NCBI RefSeq assembly: GCF_000308655.1
Contig: NZ_BAGC01000026.1
Span: 155,496 to 219,495, forward strand
Direction: 5' to 3'
Source of the DNA: Nocardia niigatensis NBRC 100131
GTDB lineage: Bacteria > Actinomycetota > Actinomycetes > Mycobacteriales > Mycobacteriaceae
Length of the DNA: 64,000 nt
Part shown: positions 41,985-50,911 of the stretch, one piece after another
Layout: the number at the start of each line of letters is the position of its first letter
How positions within the stretch are numbered: position 1 is the stretch's first letter
Position numbers and translations under genes: made by a program
The notes under the pieces: generated by a model
Seen by the model: the letters and a program-made list of their open reading frames with translations, nothing else
What the model was told of the DNA's origin: nothing
Database searches by the model: none

Positions 41985-42815
41985 ATGTCCGACAGTCCCT
42001 TCGACGGACATCTGCCGATCGAAATCGACACCACCGTCGCCCACGAAGCCCGCGTCTACGACTACTGGCTCGGCGGCAAGGAGAACTACCCGGCCGACCG
42101 GGCGCTGGGTGACGCGATCGCCGAGCATGTGCCCACCATCAAGACCATGGCCCGCGCCAATCGCGCGTTTCTGGCGCGGGCGGTGCGCTATCTGGTCGCC
42201 GAGGCCGGGATCACCCAGTTCCTCGATATCGGCACGGGCATCCCGACCGCGGGCAACACCCATGAGGTCGCGCAGGCTCTGGATCCCGGGGCGCGGATCG
42301 TCTACGTCGACAAGGATCCGATCGTGCTGGCCCACGCGCGGGCGCTGATGGCGAGCACCCCGCAGGGCCGCACCCGCTTCATCCACGCGGACCTGCACGA
42401 TCCCCGCTCGATCCTGGACCACCCGGACCTGGCCGAGACCCTCGACCTGTCCGAGCCGGTGGCGATCATGCTGATCGCGATCATGATGTACTTCCGTGAC
42501 AGCGACCACCCGTACGACATCATCGCCACGCTGCTGGACGCGGTCCCGTCCGGCAGCTACGTCGTACTCACCCACCCCACAGCCGATTTCGCGCCCGAAG
42601 CCATGGCGGGCGTCAAGGCCGCCGCCGAAGCCTCGGGAATCTCCTTCGAACCGCGCAGCAAGTCCGACACCGCGAAACTGTTCGCCGGTACCACCCTCGC
42701 CGACCCGGGCCTCGTTCCGGTCGCCGCCTGGCGCCCCGAACTCACCGACCGCCCGACCCCCGTCGCCGACGCCGAAAGCGCTTGGTACTGGGCGGGAATC
42801 GGTCGCAAGCCCTGA
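41985..42815 (+). CDS. DUF574-type SAM-dependent methyltransferase
   Basis: The 276-residue protein is a typical Methyltransf_19 (PF04672) member: I-P-I-E-I-D-like start, A-R-V-Y-D-Y-W-L-G-G-K-E-N-Y-P-A-D-R, the SAM loop F-L-D-I-G-T-G-I-P-T, and V-Y-V-D-K-D-P-I-V. These proteins are abundant in actinobacteria and frequently lie next to DUF5753/DUF397 regulator pairs, as here. The substrate is not known. It is probably co-transcribed with the XRE gene. Confidence 0.9.
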   Translation: MSDSPFDGHLPIEIDTTVAHEARVYDYWLGGKENYPADRALGDAIAEHVPTIKTMARANRAFLARAVRYLVAEAGITQFLDIGTGIPTAGNTHEVAQALDPGARIVYVDKDPIVLAHARALMASTPQGRTRFIHADLHDPRSILDHPDLAETLDLSEPVAIMLIAIMMYFRDSDHPYDIIATLLDAVPSGSYVVLTHPTADFAPEAMAGVKAAAEASGISFEPRSKSDTAKLFAGTTLADPGLVPVAAWRPELTDRPTPVADAESAWYWAGIGRKP

Positions 42816-42865
42816 GCTCGTCGCGAACTCCGGGGTGGCGCGCCCCGTCACCGGAGGCGCGGTGT

Positions 42866-43477
42866 TCAGCCGCGCTGCGGGAGATCGCCGGTGAAATAGC
42901 GCTGGAGCGTGGGCCCGATGCTGTTGGCCAGGTCCTCGATGGTCATGGAGGCAATGGGTTCCAGGCGGAGGATCTTGCGGGTGACGAGGAGGCCCGCCAG
43001 CTGGGAGGCGGCCAGGGCGGCGCGCTGGGCGCCGGTGCCGGGCGGCGAATCGACCAGGGGGCGAATCTCTTTCAGCACCACCTCCAGCAGGAAGGCGCGG
43101 GCCAGGGTCGGGTCGTCGCTGGCGAGGAGACTGCGGAAGGCGGCCACGGCGGGCATGCCGACGGGGGAGTCCCAGATGCCGACCACCGTGCGGATGATGT
43201 GCACGCCGAGGTTTTCCACCGGCACGGCGGCGAATCCTGCCAGGATGTCCTGCGGGTCGACGGGCAATTGCAGAGCGGCGGCGAACAATTGGTGTTTGGT
43301 GCCGAAATAGTGGTGGACCAGCGCGGGATCCACGCCCGCCGCGGTGGCGATGGAGCGAATGGACGCCCGGTCGAATCCGACCTCGGCGAAGCGCGCCCGG
43401 GCGGCGTCCAGAATCGCCTCCCGGGTGCCGGAATTGCCCGGACGCCGTCCGCTGCGGGTTCCGTTGCCTCCGCTCAC
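42866..43477 (-). CDS. TetR family regulator of the ABC exporter operon
   Basis: The 203-residue protein has a TetR helix-turn-helix (about 17-64: R-E-A-I-L-D-A-A-R-A-R-F-A-E-V-G-F-D-R-A-S, H-H-Y-F-G-T-K) and a C-terminal ligand domain. It follows the ABC permease by 16 bp as the third gene of the unit. A long dyad at 45025-45058, in front of the operon, is the likely binding site. The order ATPase, permease, TetR fits M. tuberculosis Rv1687c-Rv1685c. Confidence 0.9.
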   Translation of the reverse strand: MSGGNGTRSGRRPGNSGTREAILDAARARFAEVGFDRASIRSIATAAGVDPALVHHYFGTKHQLFAAALQLPVDPQDILAGFAAVPVENLGVHIIRTVVGIWDSPVGMPAVAAFRSLLASDDPTLARAFLLEVVLKEIRPLVDSPPGTGAQRAALAASQLAGLLVTRKILRLEPIASMTIEDLANSIGPTLQRYFTGDLPQRG

Positions 43478-43493
43478 GCCGCGCGTCTCCCGG

Positions 43494-44282
43494 TCATGCG
43501 GTGCGCCGGCGTAGGGTGGCCGCGCCCGCTCCCAGTGCGACGGCCGTGAAGGCGGCCACGATCAGCACGTCCCGCCACATCTCATTGGTGGCCCCGGTGT
43601 GCGCGGACACCTGCTCGAGGGCGTCGACCGCGTAGCTGAGCGGCAGGACATTGCTGATCGCCTCCAGCCAGCCCGGCAGCTGCCCGCGCGGCACCAGCAG
43701 GCCGCACAGGAAGAACTGCGGCAGCACGATCACGGGCATGAACTGTACGGCCTGAAACTCGGTGCGCGCGAACGCGCTTGCCAGCAGGCCCAGCGCCACG
43801 CCCAGTACCGCGTCGATCACGGCGATGAGGACCACCAGCCCTGGACTGCCCGCCGCCTTCAGCCCCAGCAGCCAGAACGCCACCAGGCAGGCCACCCCGG
43901 CCTGCACCGCGGCCGCGACCGAGAAGGCGGTGCCGTACCCGGCCAGCAGGTCCAGCTTGGACAGCGGCGTGGTCATCAGCCGTTCCAGCGTGCCCGAAAC
44001 CCGTTCGCGCTGCATGGCGATGGCGGTGATGAGGAACATGACCACGAACGGCAGGATGCCGAGCATGGTGATGCCGATCCGGTCGAACAGCCGGGGCGCG
44101 CCCGGCCTGACCGGATAGTTCTTGTACACGAAGTACAGCAGCGTCATGAGCAGCGCGGGCACCAGCACGATCATGGCGACGGTGCGCCTGTCGGCGCGCA
44201 ACTGGCGCAGGATGCGCACGGTGGTGGCGGTGTAGCAGCCCAGCGGACGCGCGCCCGCCGGGCGGGAAAGGGTCGCGGTCAC
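43494..44282 (-). CDS. ABC-2 type transporter permease
   Basis: The 262-residue protein has six membrane helices and the ABC-2 signature region (F-L-C-G-L-L-V-P-R-G-Q-L-P before helix 6, and A-D-R-R-T-V-A-M-I-V-L-V-P at the start), as in DrrB-like drug exporters. GTG 44282 overlaps the ATPase stop (GTGA). It would form the membrane part of a heterotetrameric exporter with the ATPase. Confidence 0.9.
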   Translation of the reverse strand: MTATLSRPAGARPLGCYTATTVRILRQLRADRRTVAMIVLVPALLMTLLYFVYKNYPVRPGAPRLFDRIGITMLGILPFVVMFLITAIAMQRERVSGTLERLMTTPLSKLDLLAGYGTAFSVAAAVQAGVACLVAFWLLGLKAAGSPGLVVLIAVIDAVLGVALGLLASAFARTEFQAVQFMPVIVLPQFFLCGLLVPRGQLPGWLEAISNVLPLSYAVDALEQVSAHTGATNEMWRDVLIVAAFTAVALGAGAATLRRRTA

Positions 44283-45013
44283 AGCTCTTCTCCCATCCGG
44301 ATCAGCTTGAGGAAGGCGTTGTCCAGACTGGATTCGCCAGTGTCGGAGCGCAATTCGGCGGGCGTGAGCTGAGCCAGCAGCCGGCCCTCGCGCATGAGCA
44401 GCAGCCGGTCGCAGTGTTCGGCCTCGTCCATGACGTGGCTCGAAACCAGCAGGGTCCGGCCCTGTTTCGCGAGGGCTTGGAACTGCTCCCAGAGGTCGGC
44501 GCGCAGTACCGGGTCCAGGCCGACGGTCGGCTCGTCCAAGACCAGCAGTTCGGGATCGGCCACCAGGGCGCAGGCCAGTGACACCCGGGTGCGCTGCCCG
44601 CCGGACAGCTCATTGCCCTGATATCCGGAGTGACTGCTCAAACCGACGGCGGCCACGGCGGTTTCGACGTCGGCGGCCGAAGCCCCGTACAGCGCACCGA
44701 AATACGCGACATTGTCGGCCACGGTGAGGTCGTCGTAGATGCTGGGCGCCTGGGTCACGTACCCGACCCGCCGCCGCAGCCGGCGCGATCCGGCGTTGTC
44801 ACCGAGCACGGTGACCGATCCGGATTCGATGATCTGCGTGCCGACGATGCTCCGCATGAGTGTCGTCTTCCCGCACCCCGACGGCCCCAGCAGCCCGGTG
44901 ATGCTGCCCTCGGGGACGGTCAGGGAGATGTCCTGCAGAACCTGCTGCCCGCCACGCCGCACTTCCAGGTGCTCGATAGCGATGGCGTCGGTGGTCGTCG
45001 CTGGTGCCGTCAC
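44279..45013 (-). CDS. ABC transporter ATP-binding protein
   Basis: The 244-residue ATPase has Walker A G-P-S-G-C-G-K-T-T, the Q-loop V-T-Q-A, signature L-S-G-G-Q, Walker B L-L-V-L-D-E-P and the H-loop S-S-H-V-M-D-E. GTG 45013 is chosen because GAGGG lies 6 bp upstream; the frame could begin at GTG 45085, but that part spans the operator. It drives the adjacent ABC-2 permease, probably exporting a drug or lipid. Confidence 0.9.
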   Translation of the reverse strand: MTAPATTTDAIAIEHLEVRRGGQQVLQDISLTVPEGSITGLLGPSGCGKTTLMRSIVGTQIIESGSVTVLGDNAGSRRLRRRVGYVTQAPSIYDDLTVADNVAYFGALYGASAADVETAVAAVGLSSHSGYQGNELSGGQRTRVSLACALVADPELLVLDEPTVGLDPVLRADLWEQFQALAKQGRTLLVSSHVMDEAEHCDRLLLMREGRLLAQLTPAELRSDTGESSLDNAFLKLIRMGEEL

Positions 45014-45024
45014 GGTCACCCTCA

Positions 45025-45058
45025 ATTCATCGAGTGTTGAATTCACTACGTGATGAAT
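45025..45058. promoter_or_regulatory. Long dyad operator in front of the ABC exporter operon
   Basis: The 34 bp are symmetric about GAATTC (45039-45044). Each half reads TTCATC-2-GT-2-TGA toward the centre, giving 24 of 32 matching positions, plus an outer A/T pair. It lies 11 bp before the ATPase start and suits a TetR dimer or dimer pair encoded by the third gene. Confidence 0.72.
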
Positions 45059-45218
45059 AGTGCGCCCATCCGGGACTCCCGGCAAGACCTCGCCGCGTGT
45101 CGTTTTCGGCGTGGCGATCCGGCCGCATCCGGCCGATTCGGCTGACCAAATCGTGACGAATCACGCGAGGTCCGCCAGTCCGGGCGCATTCCGGCGGCGG
45201 GCCGTCCAGAATCGCCGC

Positions 45219-46277
45219 ATGCGTGTACTTCTGACCGGCGCAGCCGGATTCATCGGCTCGCACATCCACCGCGCGGCCCTGGCCGCCGGACACGAGGTCG
45301 TCGCGGCCGACATCATGCTCGCCGCCGCTCACGGCACCGCCGCCGTACCCCCGCCCGGCGTCGCCCGGGTGGACGTGCGCGACCCGGACACCCTCGCCGA
45401 CCTGCTGCACGGCATCGACGTCGTCTGCCATCAGGCCGCCGTGGTCGGCGCGGGCGTCAGCGCCCAGGACGCTCCCGCCTACGCCAGCCACAACGACCTC
45501 GGCACCGCCGTCCTGCTGGCGGCCATGGACCGCGCCCACTGCCGGCACCTGGTACTGGCATCCTCGATGGTGGTCTACGGCGAGGGCCGCTATGTCGACT
45601 CCGCGGGCGTGGCCACCGACCCGGCCCCGCGCACCCGCACCGACCTCGACAACGGCTGCTTCGATCACCGGGGCCCCGACGGCGGCCCCCTCATCTGGAC
45701 GCCCATCGACGAGGAGGCGCCGCTGCGCCCCCGCAGCCTGTACGCCGCCTCCAAGGTGGCGCAGGAGCATTACGCCATCGCCTGGGCCGCGGCCACCGGC
45801 GGGACCGTCACCGCGCTGCGCTACCACAATGTCTACGGCCCCGATATGCCCAGGGACACACCGTATTCCGGGGTCGCCGCCATCTTCCGCTCCGCGCTGG
45901 AGGCGGGCGACGCCCCGCGCGTGTTCGAGGACGGCACGCAGGCCCGCGATTTCATCCACGTTCGCGATATCGCGGAAGCCAATGTCGCCGCTCTCGAGCA
46001 CCCGCTCGGGGCGTTCACCCCGCTCAATATCGCCTCGGGCACGCCGATCACGATCGGCGAGGTGGCGACCATCCTGGCCCGCGCCTATGGCGGCAAGCAG
46101 CCCGTGGTGACCGGCGACTACCGCGCCGGCGACGTCCGCCATATCGTGGCGAGCCCCGAACGTGCCCGCCGCACACTGGGTTTCGTCGCCGAGGTCACTC
46201 CGGGCAAGGGTCTCGCCGAATTCGCGACGGCGCCGTTGCGCTCCGTTTCCGGGAACGGGGCGCCCACCTGGCGGTGA
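45219..46277 (+). CDS. NAD-dependent nucleotide-sugar epimerase/dehydratase
   Basis: The 352-residue extended SDR protein has the NAD loop T-G-A-A-G-F-I-G-S, the catalytic S-S-M-V-V-Y-G and the Y-A-A-S-K motif, and a later R-Y-H-N-V-Y-G-P. It is most like UDP-glucose 4-epimerase-type enzymes; an insertion around residues 125-160 is longer than usual. A CAGAAT -10 box (45207-45212) ends 6 bp before ATG 45219, so a leaderless transcript is likely. It begins a conserved sugar/membrane cluster with the genes to 50.9 kb. Confidence 0.88.
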   Translation: MRVLLTGAAGFIGSHIHRAALAAGHEVVAADIMLAAAHGTAAVPPPGVARVDVRDPDTLADLLHGIDVVCHQAAVVGAGVSAQDAPAYASHNDLGTAVLLAAMDRAHCRHLVLASSMVVYGEGRYVDSAGVATDPAPRTRTDLDNGCFDHRGPDGGPLIWTPIDEEAPLRPRSLYAASKVAQEHYAIAWAAATGGTVTALRYHNVYGPDMPRDTPYSGVAAIFRSALEAGDAPRVFEDGTQARDFIHVRDIAEANVAALEHPLGAFTPLNIASGTPITIGEVATILARAYGGKQPVVTGDYRAGDVRHIVASPERARRTLGFVAEVTPGKGLAEFATAPLRSVSGNGAPTWR

Positions 46278-46292
46278 ACCCGGCTGTGGCGA

Positions 46293-47678
46293 CTACCAAT
46301 TCGTGAGGAGCAGATGGTTGATCAATAGCGCCCCCGCCGCCTGCGCGACGAGCCAGAAGCGCGTGCTGTGACGGGGGAGCAGGGCGGTCGCCGCCAGCGC
46401 CCACACATCGAACGGCAGCCAGATGCGTTCGGTCTCGGCCTTGCTCAGGCCGCTGATGTCCGCGACGAGGATGGCGCCGATTCCGGCGGCGGCCAGCAGC
46501 GCCGCCGGATCCACGCGGGATCGCCAGCGCGACAGCCAGTTCCGCCACGGCTGTATCGGCAGGAGTTCCAGTTCGGCCAGGACCCGGGCGCTCGCAGCGG
46601 CGGTGGCCAGTCCCACCGCGCACACCGTCGCCGCGATATTGCCCCAGACCCAGTACGCGTACGGCCGGTCACTGGCAATGCCCTGGTAGTAGCGCTGCAC
46701 CACGAGGTGATAGCCGGTGGGCCACCAGAATCCCGCCGCCGCGAAGACCGCCACCACGGCCAGCGCGCCCGCGAGCGCCGGAATCGCCGGGTGCAGCGAT
46801 CGGGCCAGCAGCACCGCCGCGGCCGGAATCACCAGGAGCACCAGGCCGTAACTCAGGAAGAGGACGAACCCGAACAGCACCCCGGACACCAGTGCGTCGA
46901 GGATCCAGCCCCGTTCCAGCCGGGTCGCCGCCGCCAGCAGCGCCACCGCCCAGGCCCCGACCCCGGCGAAGAGACCGTCGGCGGAGACGGCGATCCAGAT
47001 GACCGCCGGCATGAGCGCCAGGAAAGGCGTTGCGGCCCGGGCCCGATGCTCGGACCCCAGCACCCGGATGGTGAACGGCACCGCCGCCGCGGCGCTGGTC
47101 CCGGCCAGCAGGCACAGCAGTCCCGCCCACGCGCCGCCGCCCAGCCCGATCCGGTCGAGCAGCACGAACACCAGCAGCGCGCCCGGCGGGTGCCCGGACA
47201 CGTGCGTGGTCCACGAGTCGGGCTGGAAATCCAGGATGCGCCCGGAGAATCCGCGCAGCATGCCCCCGATGTCGTGGACCCCGCCGACCTCGTGCAGGTA
47301 TTCGTCGCGGGTGGTGAGCCGCCCGGCGAAGCCCCGCTGCCAGCCGTCCACCATCGCCAGCGCGAACGCCCACGCCGCGGCCGTCGCCCACGTCGCCAGC
47401 AGCAGGCGTCCCCATGACAGCCGCCGCGCCAGGTCCGGCCCGTACCGCACCACGGCCGCGGCGAGGGCGATCGCCGGGACCGTGCCCCACCCCAGATGCG
47501 GTAGCCAGCCACCGAAGATCGGTGCGGCCCCGGCGTACAACCGGTCCCGCCATGGTTTGCCTTCGATTCGCGGAATCAGGAAGGCGGCGAGAACCAACAG
47601 GAGGGCCGCGAGCGCGCAGTAGCCGTCGACGCGGGTGGAGACGTAGCGCGCGACCCGGGTCGCCGAAGCGTTCGCCAT
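46293..47678 (-). CDS. Polytopic membrane protein, probable GT-C type glycosyltransferase
   Basis: The 461-residue protein has about 12 membrane helices. The first large outer loop carries T-T-R-D-E-Y-L-H-E-V and later T-H-V-S-G-H-P-P-G-A, a pattern of acidic and histidine residues common to GT-C and related integral membrane transferases. No known acceptor. It sits antiparallel between the epimerase and the GT2/DUF2064 pair, a group that recurs in actinobacteria, so a role in making or moving a lipid-linked sugar is inferred. Confidence 0.7.
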   Translation of the reverse strand: MANASATRVARYVSTRVDGYCALAALLLVLAAFLIPRIEGKPWRDRLYAGAAPIFGGWLPHLGWGTVPAIALAAAVVRYGPDLARRLSWGRLLLATWATAAAWAFALAMVDGWQRGFAGRLTTRDEYLHEVGGVHDIGGMLRGFSGRILDFQPDSWTTHVSGHPPGALLVFVLLDRIGLGGGAWAGLLCLLAGTSAAAAVPFTIRVLGSEHRARAATPFLALMPAVIWIAVSADGLFAGVGAWAVALLAAATRLERGWILDALVSGVLFGFVLFLSYGLVLLVIPAAAVLLARSLHPAIPALAGALAVVAVFAAAGFWWPTGYHLVVQRYYQGIASDRPYAYWVWGNIAATVCAVGLATAAASARVLAELELLPIQPWRNWLSRWRSRVDPAALLAAAGIGAILVADISGLSKAETERIWLPFDVWALAATALLPRHSTRFWLVAQAAGALLINHLLLTNW

Positions 47679-47803
47679 GCCGGAAACCCTAGGCTCCGAA
47701 ACCCGCCGGAACTGTCCGGATCGGTGTTTCTCCTGCTCTTGTCATACTTTCGTCATGCGTGTCCCGGGGCCGGAACGCCCCGATTGGCCGTACGGTCGAG
47801 GCC

Positions 47804-48469
47804 ATGACCGAGTTGGACTCCGTGCCCGGGGTCACGGTGGTGATCCCGTGCCGGGACGAAGCGGAAGCGCTGCCCGGCGTACTGTCAGCAATTCCGGTGG
47901 GCTACCGGGTGATCGTGGTCGACAACGGCTCCACCGACGGCACCGCCGAAGTCGCACGCGCCGCCGGGGCCACCGTGGTGACCGAATCCACCCCCGGCTA
48001 CGGCAGCGCCGTACACGCCGGCGTCGACGCCGCCCGCACCGATCTGGTCGCCGTGCTCGACGGCGACGGTTCGCTCGATCCCGGCGAACTACCCCGGCTG
48101 GTGGCCGAATTCGTCCCCGGCGTCGACATGGTGGTCGGTCGCCGCCGCGCCGCGGTCCCCGGCGCGCTACCCCTGCACGCGCGAATCGGCAACTGGGCCT
48201 TCGCCTTCCGGCTGCGCCGCCGCTACGGCCTGCCGGTGCACGATATCGCCGCCATGCGGGTGACGCGCCGCGACCGGCTGCAGGCGCTCGGCCACCTGCA
48301 CGCCCGCTCCGGCTACCCGCTGGCCCTGCTCACCGGCGCGGCCCGCGCGGGCTGGCTGGTGCTCGAACGCGACATCACCTATCGGCCGCGGACTCACGGC
48401 GAGTCCAAGGTCTCCGGTTCCTGGCTCGGCACCGTGCGTGCCGCCCGAGACTTCTGGAGTGTGCGATGA
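47804..48469 (+). CDS. Family 2 glycosyltransferase
   Basis: The 221-residue GT-A protein begins V-T-V-V-I-P-C-R-D-E-A and has V-V-D-N-G-S-T-D-G-T and L-D-G-D-G-S-L-D (metal site). It lacks membrane helices. The next gene, a DUF2064 protein of the same superfamily, overlaps its stop (ATGA); the two are regularly paired. A TACGGT box lies 7 bp before ATG 47804, so the message may be leaderless. Donor and acceptor are unknown. Confidence 0.87.
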   Translation: MTELDSVPGVTVVIPCRDEAEALPGVLSAIPVGYRVIVVDNGSTDGTAEVARAAGATVVTESTPGYGSAVHAGVDAARTDLVAVLDGDGSLDPGELPRLVAEFVPGVDMVVGRRRAAVPGALPLHARIGNWAFAFRLRRRYGLPVHDIAAMRVTRRDRLQALGHLHARSGYPLALLTGAARAGWLVLERDITYRPRTHGESKVSGSWLGTVRAARDFWSVR

Positions 48470-49155
48470 ACCCGACCGACGTCCCCGCCACCATGCTGGT
48501 GGTCGCCAAATCGCCGATCCCCGGATTCGCCAAAACCCGTCTCACCCCGCCGTTCTCGCCGGTGGACGCCGCCTACCTGGCGGCCTGCGCCCTGCTCGAC
48601 ACCCTGGACGCGGTGCGCGAGAGCGGGATCAGGCATCTCGTCGTCGCCTGGACCGGCGACATCGACCGCGCCGAGCGCTCGGTGGAACTGGCCGCCGCCC
48701 TGCGCGACGTGACCGTGGTGCCGCAACGCGGCGACAGTTTCGGCGAACGCCTCGCCAATGCCCACGTCGACGCCGCTGAATTCGGTGTCCCGGTGCTGCA
48801 GATCGGCATGGACACCCCGCAGGCCGACGCCGATCTGCTCAACCGCTCGGCCGCCCGCCTGGTGGCCACCGGCGACACCGTCCTAGGTCCCGCGGCGGAC
48901 GGCGGCTGGTGGGCGCTCGGCCTCCCCGAACCGCGGCCGGCGCATCTACTCACCGACGTGCCGATGTCGACCGATCGCACCGGCGAGCTCACCGCGACGG
49001 CGCTGCGCCACAGCGGATTCCGGGTGCACTCTCTGCCCACCCTCACCGATGTGGACACCTACGCCGACGCCGTATCGGTGGCGGCGGTGTCCCGGGGGCG
49101 GTTCGCGCGCGCCGTCACCGACCTGGTGACGACCAAAACCCCTGTCACACTCTGA
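48466..49155 (+). CDS. DUF2064 / TIGR04282 glycosyltransferase-like protein
   Basis: The 229-residue protein has the family motif A-K-S-P-I-P-G-F-A-K-T-R-L-T-P-P near the start and G-P-A-A-D-G-G-W-W-A-L-G-L in the middle, which matches the nucleotidyl/glycosyl transferase fold of TIGR04282 (rSAM/selenodomain-associated transferase 1 group). It overlaps the GT2 gene by 4 bp and is followed 23 bp later by the molybdopterin enzyme. Confidence 0.88.
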   Translation: MNPTDVPATMLVVAKSPIPGFAKTRLTPPFSPVDAAYLAACALLDTLDAVRESGIRHLVVAWTGDIDRAERSVELAAALRDVTVVPQRGDSFGERLANAHVDAAEFGVPVLQIGMDTPQADADLLNRSAARLVATGDTVLGPAADGGWWALGLPEPRPAHLLTDVPMSTDRTGELTATALRHSGFRVHSLPTLTDVDTYADAVSVAAVSRGRFARAVTDLVTTKTPVTL

Positions 49156-49178
49156 GTTTCGAGTCTCGAAAGGAGCCC

Positions 49179-50462
49179 GTGGCCGTCGGCCGAATCGGCC
49201 GGGTCGCGGACGCCATGCCAGAACACTCCGCACTGCCCGATCAACCCGCACTGCCCGATCGACCCGCGCTGCCCGATCGACCCGCACCAACCGGGGGGCC
49301 GCTCCCACTGTTGCTGCCGGCCGCGCTGTCGGATCGGCTGAGTCCTGCCCGCTCGACCGCCGTGGCCGCGCGGACGGGCATTGCCCTGGGCGTCGGCATC
49401 ACGATCCTGTTCGTGACCGGACTGATCAGCCATCTGATCCAGCATCCGCCGGACTGGTTCCGGTGGCCCGCGCACCCGGTGTGGCTGTACCGCCTGACAC
49501 AGGGCACGCACGTGACGGTCGGGGTCATGATGATCCCGGTGCTGCTGGTGAAGTTCTGGTCGGTGTACCCGCGGTTCTTCCGCAAACCGGCACTGCGCCG
49601 GGCGCTTCCGGAGGCGCTGGAGCGGCTGTCGGTGGCGGTGCTCATCGGCGCGGTGCTGTTCCAGATCGTGACCGGGTTGTTCAATACCGCGCAGTTCTAC
49701 CCGTGGAAGTTCTTCTTCACCACGACGCATCACGCCATGGCGTATGTGGCCTTCGGCGCGGTCGTGGTGCATCTCGCGGTGAAGCTTCCCTCTGTCCGGC
49801 ACGCGCTTTCGCGGTCGATCGATGACCCGGATGTCGCATCGGCCGGAGAACCGGAACACCGGCAGCAGGGTGTGTCGCGGCGGGCGGTACTCACCGCCGC
49901 CGGGCTGGGTGCGGTGGTCGCCGGTCTGGCGGTGGCGGGCCAGACGATCCCGTTCCTGCGCTGGGCTGCGCTGCTCGCGCCGCGCAGCGGCCAAGGCCCG
50001 CAGGGTGTTCCGATCAATCGGACCGCCACCGCCGCCGGGGTCACCGACTCCGCCCGCTCACCTCGGTACACGCTGACGGTGAAAGTCGCCGGCCGCGAGC
50101 ACAAGTTCTCCCGCGCCGACCTGGAGGCCCTGCCGCAGTCCGACAGCGCGCTGCCCATCGCCTGCGTCGAAGGCTGGAGCGCCCAGGGCCACTGGTCCGG
50201 CGTCCGCCTGCACGACCTGCTCGCCCGGGTCGGCGAATACGGCGGCGGCGACGTGCGTTTCGTGTCCCTGGAAACGTCCGGCATCTACAGCTCGTCGGTC
50301 CTGCCGCGCACCCACGTGGTGGATGACGCCACACTGATCGCCCTGCGGCTCAATGGCGAAGACCTGGCCCTCGACCACGGCTACCCCTGCCGCCTCATCG
50401 CGCCCGATCGCCCGGGCGTCCTGCAGACCAAATGGCTGGCATCGATCGAGGAACTGTCATGA
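49179..50462 (+). CDS. Membrane-anchored molybdopterin-dependent oxidoreductase (sulfite-oxidase fold)
   Basis: The 427-residue protein has a proline-rich N-tail containing three 6-residue repeats (A-L-P-D-[QR]-P), four membrane helices with histidines suited to a cytochrome b-like part (about 65-215), then S-R-R-A-V-L-T-A-A-G, a Tat-like segment and helix, and an outer Oxidored_molyb domain (about 290-427) with the molybdenum-ligand cysteine in A-C-V-E-G-W-S. GTG 49179 has AAGGAG just upstream; ATG 49215 is an alternative. Substrate unknown. A small membrane protein follows with an ATGA overlap. Confidence 0.87.
   Translation: MAVGRIGRVADAMPEHSALPDQPALPDRPALPDRPAPTGGPLPLLLPAALSDRLSPARSTAVAARTGIALGVGITILFVTGLISHLIQHPPDWFRWPAHPVWLYRLTQGTHVTVGVMMIPVLLVKFWSVYPRFFRKPALRRALPEALERLSVAVLIGAVLFQIVTGLFNTAQFYPWKFFFTTTHHAMAYVAFGAVVVHLAVKLPSVRHALSRSIDDPDVASAGEPEHRQQGVSRRAVLTAAGLGAVVAGLAVAGQTIPFLRWAALLAPRSGQGPQGVPINRTATAAGVTDSARSPRYTLTVKVAGREHKFSRADLEALPQSDSALPIACVEGWSAQGHWSGVRLHDLLARVGEYGGGDVRFVSLETSGIYSSSVLPRTHVVDDATLIALRLNGEDLALDHGYPCRLIAPDRPGVLQTKWLASIEELS
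49230..49283 (+). repeat. Three tandem 18-bp repeats inside the molybdopterin oxidoreductase gene
   Basis: GCACTGCCCGATCAACCC and two near copies run head to tail at 49230, 49248 and 49266, each differing by one or two bases. They encode A-L-P-D-[QR]-P three times in the cytoplasmic tail. Copy number may vary between strains. Confidence 0.85.
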
Positions 50463-50911
50463 CGATCACCCGAATCCTGCTGGGCGCGACGGGCGTCGGC
50501 CTCGCGGCGTACGGCCTCGACCTGCTGCTGAAGATGAGCACCCCCGACCTGCGTTCGGTCGCGGTCTGGTTCGTCGGCGTCATCCTCGCCGAGAATCTGG
50601 TCTTCGGCCCGGTCGCGGCTCTCGCGGGGCTGCTCGGCCGTCTCGTGCTCCCCGCCCGCTGGTGGCCCGCCTACGCCGTGGGCGCGTTCCTCAGTCTCAC
50701 GCTGCTTCTCATCGCAGTCCCGGTGCTCGGCCGCGAGGGCGCGGTCCCCGGCAACCACACCATCCTCGACCGCGACTACACCGCGGGCCTGCTGATCGCG
50801 CTCGCCCTGGTGTGGGCCGGGGTGGCGGCCGCCCTGCTCATCGGCCGGCGGTCGTCGGCAGCGGCAGCCGGATCTCGAATCGCGCGCCATCCTCACGATT
50901 CCGCGCGGTGA
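50459..50911 (+). CDS. Small membrane protein partnered with the molybdopterin oxidoreductase
   Basis: The 150-residue protein has about four membrane helices and a short outer loop ([17 protein letters not shown]). No named family is recognised. ATG 50459 overlaps the preceding stop (ATGA), so the two proteins are probably made together and may interact. Its last 74 bp overlap the convergent histidine kinase gene. Confidence 0.75.
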   Translation: MTITRILLGATGVGLAAYGLDLLLKMSTPDLRSVAVWFVGVILAENLVFGPVAALAGLLGRLVLPARWWPAYAVGAFLSLTLLLIAVPVLGREGAVPGNHTILDRDYTAGLLIALALVWAGVAAALLIGRRSSAAAAGSRIARHPHDSAR

